The position numbers were made by a program, and so were the translations under genes. From JASSUD01 sp031963225 (GTDB lineage: Bacteria > Pseudomonadota > Gammaproteobacteria > Burkholderiales > Burkholderiaceae), in NCBI GenBank assembly GCA_031963225.1, contig JASSUD010000003.1, positions 1 through 64,000 of the forward strand: a stretch of 64,000 nt of DNA. Reading direction: 5' to 3'. Of this stretch, positions 52,591 through 59,828 are shown piece by piece (the stretch's first letter is position 1; each line of letters begins with the position of its first letter). The notes below the pieces were generated by a model. The model was not told where the DNA came from, did no database searches, and saw only the letters and a program-made list of their open reading frames with translations.

Positions 52591-52762
52591 TTGTAGGTTG
52601 GTGGTGAGGCACGAACCCCATGCGCGCTAACTTAAGCCAAAGAACAGAACATATTGTCGCTAAACTGTACAAAAAGTTAAGCGAAAAAAGGGGATTTTTT
52701 CCATGAACAGGCTATCTTTTGGCTTAAGTTAGCGCGCATGGGAACGAACCCCAACATGATGA
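52591..52762. repeat. REP-like half-site interrupted by a 122-bp insertion
   Basis: GTAGGTTGGTGGTGAGGCAC + GAACCC (52591-52618) resumes at 52741 as GGAACGAACCCCAACATG after the element at 52619-52740. The 11 bases GGCACGAACCC before and GGAACGAACCC after are the target duplication with one difference. Confidence 0.88.
52619..52740. mobile_element. 122-bp MITE with IS231-like ends (copy 1)
   Basis: Termini are perfect inverted repeats CATGCGCGCTAACTTAAGCC + AAA/TTT. The TIR start CATG and core AACTTAAG match my memory of the IS231-group consensus (CATGCCCATCAACTTAAG). No ORF is inside. It is flanked by an 11-bp duplication of the GG(N)ACGAACCC type inside a REP arm. A second, inverted copy is at 59530-59651. 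A transposase is not present in this window, so mobility must be in trans or past. Confidence 0.85.
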
Positions 52763-52823
52763 CCACTGTCCTTTTAAAACCTGCATATGTAGGTCAAAAG
52801 CGATGGTTACAGGCTTGTGGTGT

Positions 52824-52898
52824 GCATGTTGGGGTTCCTTCGTCACCGCCAACCTACCCATTCGCTGTAGGTTGGTGGTGAGATACGAACCCCAATAT
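52824..52898. repeat. REP-like palindromic repeat pair
   Basis: GCATGTTGGGGTTCCTTCGT + CACCGCCAACCTACC and GTAGGTTGGTGGTGAGATAC + GAACCCCAATA. The gap 52552-53017 between bcp and the DUF4870 gene consists mainly of these elements and shows no gene. Confidence 0.85.
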
Positions 52899-53017
52899 GA
52901 TGACCGCTGTCCTTTTAAAACCTGCATATGCAGCTCAAAAGCGATGATTGTAAGTCGGTGGTGTTCCAACGTTCCCACAACCATTAAATGCTTTTAATCT
53001 GGCTGGAGCAAAATACT

Positions 53018-53434
53018 ATGACTATAGATGTCTTACCACCTAACCATAGTGACATACCTGATCCCTCCCCAGATGCGGCCGCTCAACTGCGCACGCTTAC
53101 GCATATTCTCTACGCTTTGTATGCGATTTGCTGGCTAACAGGCGGCCTGACTGGGCTTATTGCGTTGATTATCAGCTATATTAAGCGTGCAGATCTGCGG
53201 AAAATGGCGCAAAGAGCGGCACATCATTCTCACAGCATTATTAATGCGCCGCTTTATATTGCGCATTTTACTTGGCAAATTCGTACCTTCTGGGGCCTCG
53301 TAGCTTTCACCGTATTAGGCGTATTATTGTCCTTGGCACTTATCGGGCCGTTTGTTCTGCTGGCAGGAGCTATTTGGGCGGTGTACAGAATTATTAAGGG
53401 ATGGCTTTATCTTAGTGAGTCGCGTCTTCCATAG
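53018..53434 (+). CDS. DUF4870 membrane protein
   Basis: 138 aa from the ATG at 53018, preceded by GGAGCAAAATACT. Polar N terminus, then two or three TM helices (~25-55 and ~75-125) typical of DUF4870, including YALYAICWLTGG and FTWQIRTFWGLVAF. In Burkholderia it lies between hisE and a HIT protein; here only HIT and tatA follow. Function unknown. Confidence 0.75.
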   Translation: MTIDVLPPNHSDIPDPSPDAAAQLRTLTHILYALYAICWLTGGLTGLIALIISYIKRADLRKMAQRAAHHSHSIINAPLYIAHFTWQIRTFWGLVAFTVLGVLLSLALIGPFVLLAGAIWAVYRIIKGWLYLSESRLP

Positions 53435-53468
53435 GTGGGCGCTTACCATTTTTCGCAGGAGAAATTTC

Positions 53469-53885
53469 ATGCAGGAAGCGCCGGGTAATACCGTATCAAA
53501 CTGTCTTTTTTGCAAGATTGTAGCGGGGGAAATACCGAGCAAAAAAGTGTATGAAGACGATCAGTTTTATGCTTTTCATGATATTTACCCCAAAGCACCT
53601 GTGCATGCGCTCGTGGTGCCTCGCCAACATATCCACTCTCTTTCCGATTGCGGTGAGAACGAGTCTGCTTTATTGGGATCGCTGCTTGTTTTAATACCGA
53701 AGCTGGCTAAACAGCTTGGTATCGGGTATGTTCGTACCTCTGATGATGATGCGCCAACTAATAGGACTGGTTTTCGCACTACTATTCATACGGGCCCTGG
53801 CGGCGGGCAGGAAATTTTCCATTTGCATGCCCATATTATGGGAACGCCTGCTTCTGGTATTGATAAAGATATCTCCAAGGAGTAA
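53469..53885 (+). CDS. HIT (histidine triad) family nucleotide-binding protein
   Basis: 138 aa from the ATG at 53469, preceded by GCAGGAGAAATTTC. N-terminal CLFCKIVAGEIPSKKVYEDD and the triad HLHAHIMG are complete; zinc-binding-like Cys pair CLFC. Homologues hydrolyse adenosine phosphoramidates. A short insertion (SDDDAPTNRTGF) precedes the triad. Positioned three bases before tatA. Confidence 0.88.
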   Translation: MQEAPGNTVSNCLFCKIVAGEIPSKKVYEDDQFYAFHDIYPKAPVHALVVPRQHIHSLSDCGENESALLGSLLVLIPKLAKQLGIGYVRTSDDDAPTNRTGFRTTIHTGPGGGQEIFHLHAHIMGTPASGIDKDISKE

Positions 53886-53887
53886 CT

Positions 53888-54097
53888 ATGCTTAGCATTG
53901 GCCACTGGCTTATCGTCTTACTTATTATTGCTTTGGTATTTGGCACCAAAAAATTGCGCAATATCGGCACCGATCTTGGCAGCGCCCTCAAAGGTTTTAA
54001 AGAAGGCCTAAATCAAGGCGAAGCTACGCCCCCTTCTTCTTCGCCTACTCCAACACGCAAAGACACCATCGACGTAACCGCCCACGAAACAAAATAA
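53888..54097 (+). CDS. tatA: Sec-independent translocase subunit TatA
   Basis: 69 aa, N-terminal TM helix (HWLIVLLIIALVFGT) followed by the amphipathic KKLRNIGTDLGSALKGFKEG, typical of TatA. The TatA pore works with TatB and TatC, but here the gene ends in a REP-like repeat and the next gene is convergent; tatB and tatC are not in this window. The stop codon TAA is the first base of the repeat edge. Confidence 0.92.
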   Translation: MLSIGHWLIVLLIIALVFGTKKLRNIGTDLGSALKGFKEGLNQGEATPPSSSPTPTRKDTIDVTAHETK

Positions 54098-54240
54098 TCG
54101 GTAGGTTGGTGGTGAGGCACGAACCCCAACCTGCGCGCCACTGCCTTCTTTAAAACCTGTCTATATATTGCAAAAAGTCATAATTAGAAGGCAATGGTCT
54201 TCATGTTGGGATTCGTACCTCACCACCAATTTACCGATTA
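54098..54240. repeat. REP-like palindrome filling the gap between tatA and a convergent ATPase
   Basis: CGGTAGGTTGGTGGTGAGGC + ACGAACCCCAAC (54099-54130) and GTTGGGATTCGTACCTCACC + ACCAATTTACCG (54203-54236) are the two arms, ~75 bp apart. The TAA stops of both convergent genes lie in their TAATCGG edges, so the repeat separates the two genes. Confidence 0.85.
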
Positions 54241-55479
54241 TTCCCATAAGCATGATATCGGCGCGGCAAATAAACGATCTCCAAATGGAATAATATTTTC
54301 TCCATTATAAAAAATAATCCCGAGCTTCAATCCTTCCTGACAGATGCCACCTAACTTGCGTAATCCTTTGAAATCATCCGCACGAACCGATGCAGATGCT
54401 TTTATTTCGATACCAAGCACCTCGCCTATTTCATTTTCAACCACCATATCTACTTCGTTTTGCTCTTTATCACGATAATGATGAAGCGTATATGCTTCAT
54501 CAGACCACGTAAACTGCTTCATAATTTCAGAGGCAATAAAGGTTTCGAGGATAGGACCAAATAAGGTACGGTTTTCTGCAATGCGTTGGGCAGTTACCCC
54601 TAGTAAGCTTGCCAGTAAGCCCGCATCAACGAAATGCAGCTTAGGGGACTTAACTACCCGTTTAATCTCATTACGAAACCAAGGTTTGATACGGTGGAGC
54701 AAAAATAATTGCTCAAAAATGGCTAAATATTTACTTGCAGTTTTACTATCCAGGCCAACTTGCCCTCCGATCTGAGTGAAATTAATCAATTGTCCAGAAT
54801 AGTGAGCAAGCACCTGAAGCAAACGCGGCAGATGATCTATTTTCTCGATATAAGCGATGTCTCTCACGTCACGCTGCAAGACGGCATGCAGATAATCGCG
54901 CTGCCAGGCTCGGCGTCTTTTCGCATCTTGCCGTGCTAGCATTTCTGGATAACCGCCGGTTAATACCGCTTGCACCAGTGCATGATCAATGAGTACTTCC
55001 GACGGTTTAATAAGTTTTCCAGCGAATGCATGTTCTAGAAATAGAGGCTTTTTATTTTTAATCTCGGAGCGCGATAAAGGCAAAAGATTAATGATTTCCA
55101 TGCGCCCAGCTAGGCTTTCTGACACCGTTGGCAGGGTCAATACATTGGCTGAGCCCGTAAGCAAAAAACGGCCAGGCCGACGATCCTCATCAACCGTCTT
55201 TTTAATGGCACGTAAAAGTTCAGGCGCGCGCTGGATCTCATCGATAATTGCATAATCGAGTGAGCGCACCAATCCAGTTGGATCATTTTTGGCAGCAGCA
55301 AGCGCTGTATCATCATCCAGGGTGATATATACATGGCTAGTACCAGCAAACTGGCGAACCAAGGTCGTTTTACCGCATTGGCGGGGACCATTGATCATAA
55401 CCACAGGCGTATCTTGAAGTGCCGTATGGATGCGTTCGCTAACAAATCTATGGAAAAATGGAGGGGGAGTTACGACCAT
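54238..55479 (-). CDS. DUF4143-type P-loop ATPase
   Basis: 413 aa. Walker A GPRQCGKTT (residues 31-39), Walker B YAIIDEIQRAP and sensor LLTGSANVLTL mark an AAA+ domain; C-terminal DUF4143 follows (~200-400, QLINFTQIGGQVGLDSKTAS and EQNEVDMVVENEIGEVLGIEIKAS, a PD-(D/E)XK-like EIK). These ATPases are common in genomes as mobile, often toxin-like or defence-associated genes. A run of 22-bp repeats lies upstream. Role unknown. Confidence 0.85.
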   Translation of the reverse strand: MVVTPPPFFHRFVSERIHTALQDTPVVMINGPRQCGKTTLVRQFAGTSHVYITLDDDTALAAAKNDPTGLVRSLDYAIIDEIQRAPELLRAIKKTVDEDRRPGRFLLTGSANVLTLPTVSESLAGRMEIINLLPLSRSEIKNKKPLFLEHAFAGKLIKPSEVLIDHALVQAVLTGGYPEMLARQDAKRRRAWQRDYLHAVLQRDVRDIAYIEKIDHLPRLLQVLAHYSGQLINFTQIGGQVGLDSKTASKYLAIFEQLFLLHRIKPWFRNEIKRVVKSPKLHFVDAGLLASLLGVTAQRIAENRTLFGPILETFIASEIMKQFTWSDEAYTLHHYRDKEQNEVDMVVENEIGEVLGIEIKASASVRADDFKGLRKLGGICQEGLKLGIIFYNGENIIPFGDRLFAAPISCLWE

Positions 55480-55500
55480 TTCGTATTTAGCGTCCGTCTA

Positions 55501-55583
55501 ATTTGGATTAAAGCTTTGGCCAATCCGGATTAAAACATTGGCCAATTTGGATTAAAGCATTGGCCAATCCGGATTATACATCC
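55501..55583. promoter_or_regulatory. 22-bp tandem repeats upstream of the ATPase gene
   Basis: Units ATTTGGATTAAAGCTTTGGC + CA (55501-55522), ATCCGGATTAAAACATTGGC + CA (55523-55544), ATTTGGATTAAAGCATTGGC + CA (55545-55566) and a partial fourth copy to 55583. Period exactly 22 bp, just beyond the start of the divergent-facing ATPase gene. The palindrome-containing TTGGCCAA and TCCGGA could be operator sites; inference. Confidence 0.6.
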
Positions 55584-55642
55584 ACCAAACGCGGGTTGGT
55601 GGTGAGACAGGAGCGTGGTATGGCGGCGCCAGATACGATAAC

Positions 55643-55741
55643 AATGACGATGCGAGAAGAGGTCGCTATGCTGATTTCAGGCCTACTCTTGCCTGTGAGA
55701 AGCTTCGAGAATGTCACGGTGTCGTTATGCAACAAGAGGCG
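55643..55741 (+). pseudogene. Transposase fragment, ISNCY-like
   Basis: One frame reads NDDARRGRYADFRPTLACEK then LRECHGVVMQQEAAKA and stops. The RYADFxPTLAxEKL.E.HG pattern is characteristic of ISNCY-type transposases from memory. No start, no catalytic DDE and no ends are visible. It lies between the ATPase repeats and the WD40 gene; the rest of 55584-55819 is empty apart from a short REP-like remnant (GGTTGGTGGTGAG, 55593). Confidence 0.55.
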
Positions 55742-55819
55742 GCAAAGGCGTAACGCATTTCGGTCGTGCAATATATGGGCTGAATATCGAAAGTATTTGC
55801 GCCGGCCAATGAGCTCTAG

Positions 55820-57730
55820 CTAACCGTATATCCTCCACTTATCTAATATTCGGTCAGGCTCCCCAAATGCGCCCTTTTGCTTGAGCAAGTGCCCATTCAA
55901 TGGGCTTACATTCTGTGCGTCTTGAATAGACATATTAACTACGGTCAACTCTTTTTGAGGAGAACTCAAATGCAAACCGGTATTCCATTTATCTATATTC
56001 CATACCCTTACCTCTTTCGCACCATCCCCCGATACTAAAAATCTACCGTCTGGCGAAAAATTCACACTATTCACTGCATAACAATGACCTTTAAATGTAT
56101 GCAATTCTTTTCCGCTTCCCACTTTCCACAGCTTTACCATATCATCTAAACTTGCCGACGCTAAAAATTTTCCGTCTGGCGAGAATCGCACACTAGTCAC
56201 AGAGTCACTGTGCCCTTCAAGGGTATGAAGCACCTCTCCACTTTCAACATTCCACAGCTTTACTGTCATATCATTGCCCCCCGATGCGAGCAATTTACCG
56301 TCTGGTGAAAAATGTACGCTTCTTACATAAGAATCTTTATGTCCTTCAAGTGTATGAAACACCTCTGCGCTTTCCACATGCCACAGCTTTACTGTTTCAT
56401 CAGCACTTCCCGATGCAAGCAATTTACCGTCCGGCGAAAAGTTAATACTCTGTATCCGCCTATGGTGTCCCTTAAATATGTTCAGCCTCTCTCCATCTTC
56501 TACTCTCCACAGCTCAATCGTCCCATCTGCATTACCTGCTGCCAAAACTTTACCGTTTGGCGAAAAATGCACACTATTCACGCCCCATCCCTGGCTACCC
56601 TCTCCAAGCGTGCATAACACCCTTGCTCTTCCTCTTTCTATTTCCCACAGCTTTATCACCGTTTGATTCAAGCTACTCGAAGCCAGAATTTTGCCATCTG
56701 GCGAAAAACTCAGGCTCAACACTTGATCAGGATATCCTCTAAGAGTAAAAATTGGCTCTAGAGTCTCAGTTCGGTACAACTTGATCTGATTATAGTTATA
56801 ATCCCCCGGTACATCTCCCATACCAACGGCCAGCCACTGTCCATCAGGAGAGTAGCAACATTGATTAGCCCAACCCTCTACCTCTAAGCTAGGTAGCTCA
56901 CCAAAGTTAACCCCCTTTAAATTCGCTTTTTGCAAATTTGCTCCTTGCAGCCACGCCCCATGGAAGTTGACGTTGTTTAAATCAGCTCCTTCAAATTGAG
57001 TCTGATCAAATTTCCCATAACTTAAATCTGCTTCAAAGACCCGAATCCCATTAAAATTCTGCTCTGACAGATCTACGCCCGCTTTAACCAATAGTGTTAA
57101 TGCATTCGCCGCTATGGCTTGCACCTCTTCACTTTTTGAGCGTTCAACCCAACTCAGTAGCTCCTGCTTCAATTCCAATTCTGGTTCAATTTTTCCCTTT
57201 AAAAACTCAAATATTGCGGGACCACAGGCAAAAAATAGCAATTTAATAAGCGCGGGCTTTTCTGTAATTTTACGAAGGAGTTGTTTTGACTCCCACAACA
57301 TCTCTAATTGATTTAAGGCAAATGCTTGTAAGCTGGCATCCGATCTAGCCAAAGTTTCTTGAAATTTCGACGGGACTCTTTGCAACAGCAAGTGCATTTT
57401 TAGTGCCGGTGAATTATCTACTGGCTTGCCATTTTGAGTCACTGTAGCCAACGCTTTAAAGAGATTTTGCTGATCCGACCAATCCAAATAATTTTTTACT
57501 TCATCTCGAATTTCAATTGGGATAGAGAGTAATGAAAGTGCTGGAGATTTTTGCACAGCAAAATAGGATGGAGCTACAGAGCTCGGGATAGAATTTAACA
57601 TAGCGTAAATTTTGTTTAACAGTGCACAGTACAGAAAGTGGAAACTCATTAGCGAGCGCATACGAGCTTTTAGGGTGGAGTGTAAACGGTAGGCATCGTA
57701 AAAGCTCATCCGATCCATGAGTTCATCCAT
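55820..57730 (-). CDS. F-box-like / pentapeptide / seven-bladed WD40 repeat protein
   Basis: The frame opens at 57883 but overlaps ogt on the other strand; ATG codons at 57730, 57709 or 57601 are more likely, none with a strong ribosome-binding site. A motif like a eukaryotic F-box (LSIPIEIRDEVKNYLDWSDQ then QNLFKAL) lies at ~residue 68-95 of the 57730 product. A helical region follows, then pentapeptide repeats (ADLSYGKFDQTQFEGADLNN... ANLQKANLKG). Then seven WD40 blades, each with SPDGK and KLW (IKLYR, IKLWE, IELWR, VKLWH, VKLWN, VKLWK, VRVWN). Seven blades make a closed propeller. This order, F-box then WD40, mimics eukaryotic ubiquitin-ligase substrate receptors; the F-box call is an inference. 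Confidence 0.75.
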   Translation of the reverse strand: MDELMDRMSFYDAYRLHSTLKARMRSLMSFHFLYCALLNKIYAMLNSIPSSVAPSYFAVQKSPALSLLSIPIEIRDEVKNYLDWSDQQNLFKALATVTQNGKPVDNSPALKMHLLLQRVPSKFQETLARSDASLQAFALNQLEMLWESKQLLRKITEKPALIKLLFFACGPAIFEFLKGKIEPELELKQELLSWVERSKSEEVQAIAANALTLLVKAGVDLSEQNFNGIRVFEADLSYGKFDQTQFEGADLNNVNFHGAWLQGANLQKANLKGVNFGELPSLEVEGWANQCCYSPDGQWLAVGMGDVPGDYNYNQIKLYRTETLEPIFTLRGYPDQVLSLSFSPDGKILASSSLNQTVIKLWEIERGRARVLCTLGEGSQGWGVNSVHFSPNGKVLAAGNADGTIELWRVEDGERLNIFKGHHRRIQSINFSPDGKLLASGSADETVKLWHVESAEVFHTLEGHKDSYVRSVHFSPDGKLLASGGNDMTVKLWNVESGEVLHTLEGHSDSVTSVRFSPDGKFLASASLDDMVKLWKVGSGKELHTFKGHCYAVNSVNFSPDGRFLVSGDGAKEVRVWNIDKWNTGLHLSSPQKELTVVNMSIQDAQNVSPLNGHLLKQKGAFGEPDRILDKWRIYG

Positions 57731-57877
57731 CACATCGCGCCGAGTAGCTAATCTGCAAACTTGAAAATTCAACCGCAAGAAGTAGAGTTTCAAAGTGCCC
57801 TTGGCCCTTTTACACTGCTTACAAATGGCTAATCTCAAACTATGTATTGACCAGTGCACACACGAATGTGAGGAATC

Positions 57878-58387
57878 ATGCAACTCTATCTGAGCAAACT
57901 AGCTTCCCCTTTAGATACCATTTTGTTAGTGACCGATGAGCAAGAGCAGGTTCGAGCGTTGGACTTTGCCGACTACGAGGCGCGTATGCATACCTTATTA
58001 CGCAAACACTACAAAAACTACGAGCTAATTGATATACAAGCTCCTTCTGCTATTGCCACAGTGCTCATGCGATATTTCGATGGCGACTTTGCTGCGCTAG
58101 ATGAGCTTACTACCGCCACTGCTGGCACCGATTTACAACGCCGCGTATGGCAAGCTTTACGTCGCATCCCGGTAGGTCAAACCACTAGCTATGGCAAACT
58201 AGCTAGCGAGTTAGGTTTAAGCCCACGTGCCGCCATCGCGATTGGTGCAGCGAATGGTGCCAACCCCATTTCTATCATCGTACCGTGTCATCGCGTAATT
58301 GCTAGCAATGGCGAATTAAGAGGCTATGCAGGGGGTTTGCACCGCAAACACTGGTTACTTAAGCATGAAAAAGTCATTGGAATCTAA
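57878..58387 (+). CDS. ogt: Methylated-DNA-protein-cysteine methyltransferase Ogt
   Basis: 169 aa, start preceded by GAGGAATC. C-terminal MGMT domain with FQxxVW-type LQRRVWQALRRIPVGQTTSYG and the catalytic IVPCHRVIASNG. It repairs O6-methylguanine by transferring the methyl group to its own Cys. Its end overlaps the ada frame; the two alkylation-repair genes are adjacent. Functional residues intact. Confidence 0.92.
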   Translation: MQLYLSKLASPLDTILLVTDEQEQVRALDFADYEARMHTLLRKHYKNYELIDIQAPSAIATVLMRYFDGDFAALDELTTATAGTDLQRRVWQALRRIPVGQTTSYGKLASELGLSPRAAIAIGAANGANPISIIVPCHRVIASNGELRGYAGGLHRKHWLLKHEKVIGI

Positions 58388-58400
58388 ATATGAAAAAGCG

Positions 58401-59471
58401 ATGACACCTGCAATGAACTTTGTTACCGAAGAGCAACGCTGGGCTGCAGTGCAAGGCCGGGATGTAAACGCCGATGAACACTTTGTGTACGCGGTTAAAA
58501 CTACGGGTATCTATTGCCGCCCGAGCTCCTCTGCGCGCTTACCTAAACGTGAAAATGTAGAATTTTTCGACACAGCAAAAGCAGCACAAGCAGCCGGTTA
58601 CCGCGCTAGTCGCCGTATTGCTGCAGACCAGACAGAATTAGCAAAGCAGCGTGCAGCGCTGGTTATCGACGCCTGCCGACTGATCGAAACCGCTGAAATA
58701 CCGCCGAGCCTGAACGAGCTCGCCACGCAGGCTGACATGAGTGTTTTTCACTTTCATCGCATCTTCAAGAGCGAGACAGGGCTCACGCCAAAAGCCTATG
58801 CCAGCGCCTACCGCGCAAATAAGCTGCGCGACGAACTGAGCCATGCGCATACCACTGTTACACACGCTATTTACGGCGCAGGCTTTAATTCTAATAGCCG
58901 CTTCTACGAAACCTCAGAGGATTTATTGGGGATGCATGCACGAGATTACCGTGCAGGCGGCAAAAATATGCAGATTCGCTTTGCTGTAGGGCAGTGCTCG
59001 CTAGGCGCTATCTTAGTTGCGCAAAGCCAACGTGGTATCTGCGCTATATTTTTTGGCGATGATCCGAATGCGTTAGTGCAAGAACTTCAAGGTCGGTTTC
59101 GCAAAGCAGAGTTGCTAGGAGGAGATGCGGCTTTTGAACAGTTGGTGGCGCAAGTGGTGGGATTTATTGAAGCCCCATCGTTGGGCCTAAATCTACCGTT
59201 GGATATACGAGGCACCGCTTTTCAGGAACGCGTGTGGCAGGCACTGCGCGAGATACCACCAGGCACTACCGCTTCGTATGCAGACATTGCCAAGCGAATT
59301 GGTTCACCTAAAGCCATGCGGGCGGTGGCACAGGCCTGTGGAGCTAATCCTATCGCTGTCGCCATCCCTTGTCACCGCGTAGTGCGCAGGAATGGCGACA
59401 TTTCTGGCTACCATTGGGGAGTGGAGCGCAAGCTTGTGCTGTTACAGCGCGAAGCTAACACTTCATCTTAA
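58401..59471 (+). CDS. ada: Ada-type alkylation repair/regulator protein with degenerate N-terminal zinc site
   Basis: 356 aa from the ATG at 58401 (an earlier ATG at 58365 is possible). Domain order as in E. coli Ada: Ada N-terminal domain, AraC-type helix-turn-helix (MSVFHFHRIFKSETGLTPKAY), then MGMT. The MGMT Cys (IPCHRVV, C324) is intact. In the N-terminal domain only the first of four zinc-ligand Cys remains (IYCRP, C39); the others are S43 (CRPSSS), S70 and I73 (YRASRRI) where E. coli has C42, C69 and C72. It should still repair O6-methylguanine but not sense methylphosphotriesters in the known way. Confidence 0.9.
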   Translation: MTPAMNFVTEEQRWAAVQGRDVNADEHFVYAVKTTGIYCRPSSSARLPKRENVEFFDTAKAAQAAGYRASRRIAADQTELAKQRAALVIDACRLIETAEIPPSLNELATQADMSVFHFHRIFKSETGLTPKAYASAYRANKLRDELSHAHTTVTHAIYGAGFNSNSRFYETSEDLLGMHARDYRAGGKNMQIRFAVGQCSLGAILVAQSQRGICAIFFGDDPNALVQELQGRFRKAELLGGDAAFEQLVAQVVGFIEAPSLGLNLPLDIRGTAFQERVWQALREIPPGTTASYADIAKRIGSPKAMRAVAQACGANPIAVAIPCHRVVRRNGDISGYHWGVERKLVLLQREANTSS

Positions 59472-59474
59472 TTA

Positions 59475-59680
59475 TTGATGTTACGCAGGTATTCAAAAAG
59501 CCCGCGGTACGCATGTTGGGGTTCGTCCCCATGCGCGCTAACTTAAGCCAAAAGATAGCCTGTTCATGGAAAAAATCCCCTTTTTTCGCTTAACTTTTTG
59601 TACAGTTTAGCGACAATATGTTCTGGTCTTTGGCTTAAGTTAGCGCGCATGGGGTTCGTCCCTCACCACCAACCTACCGT
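59475..59680. repeat. REP-like half-site interrupted by a 122-bp insertion, with extended flank
   Basis: ATTGATGTTACGCAGGTATT + CAAAAAG and GCATGTTGGGGTTCGTCCC precede the element at 59530; the arm resumes at 59652 as GGGTTCGTCCCTCACCACCA + ACCTACC. The uninterrupted equivalent is at 42108-42178. The 11 bases GGGTTCGTCCC are duplicated on both sides of the insertion. Confidence 0.9.
59530..59651. mobile_element. 122-bp MITE with IS231-like ends (copy 2, inverted)
   Basis: Reverse complement of the element at 52619-52740, with very few differences, same length and the same perfect CATGCGCGCTAACTTAAGCC ends. Flanked by an exact 11-bp target duplication GGGTTCGTCCC, which matches GGG-N5-CCC, the preferred insertion target described for IS231A. 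High similarity of two copies suggests recent mobility. Confidence 0.88.
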
Positions 59681-59736
59681 TCTTTGCTTTTCTTGTGGTT
59701 GGTGAAGGTTTGTAGAGCTTTTTTACATATGAATCT

Positions 59737-59773
59737 CGGTAGGTTGGTGGTGAGAGACGAACCCCAACATGCA
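59737..59773. repeat. REP-like half-site
   Basis: CGGTAGGTTGGTGGTGAGAG + ACGAACCCCAACATG, opposite orientation to the arm at 59500-59680, giving a palindromic pair around the 122-bp element. It ends about 55 bp from the 3' end of the ABC transporter gene. Confidence 0.85.
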
Positions 59774-59828
59774 GGCCACGGTCTTCTTGAATACCTGCAC
59801 AACATCAATTAAGCCGCTCCTCTCTGCG

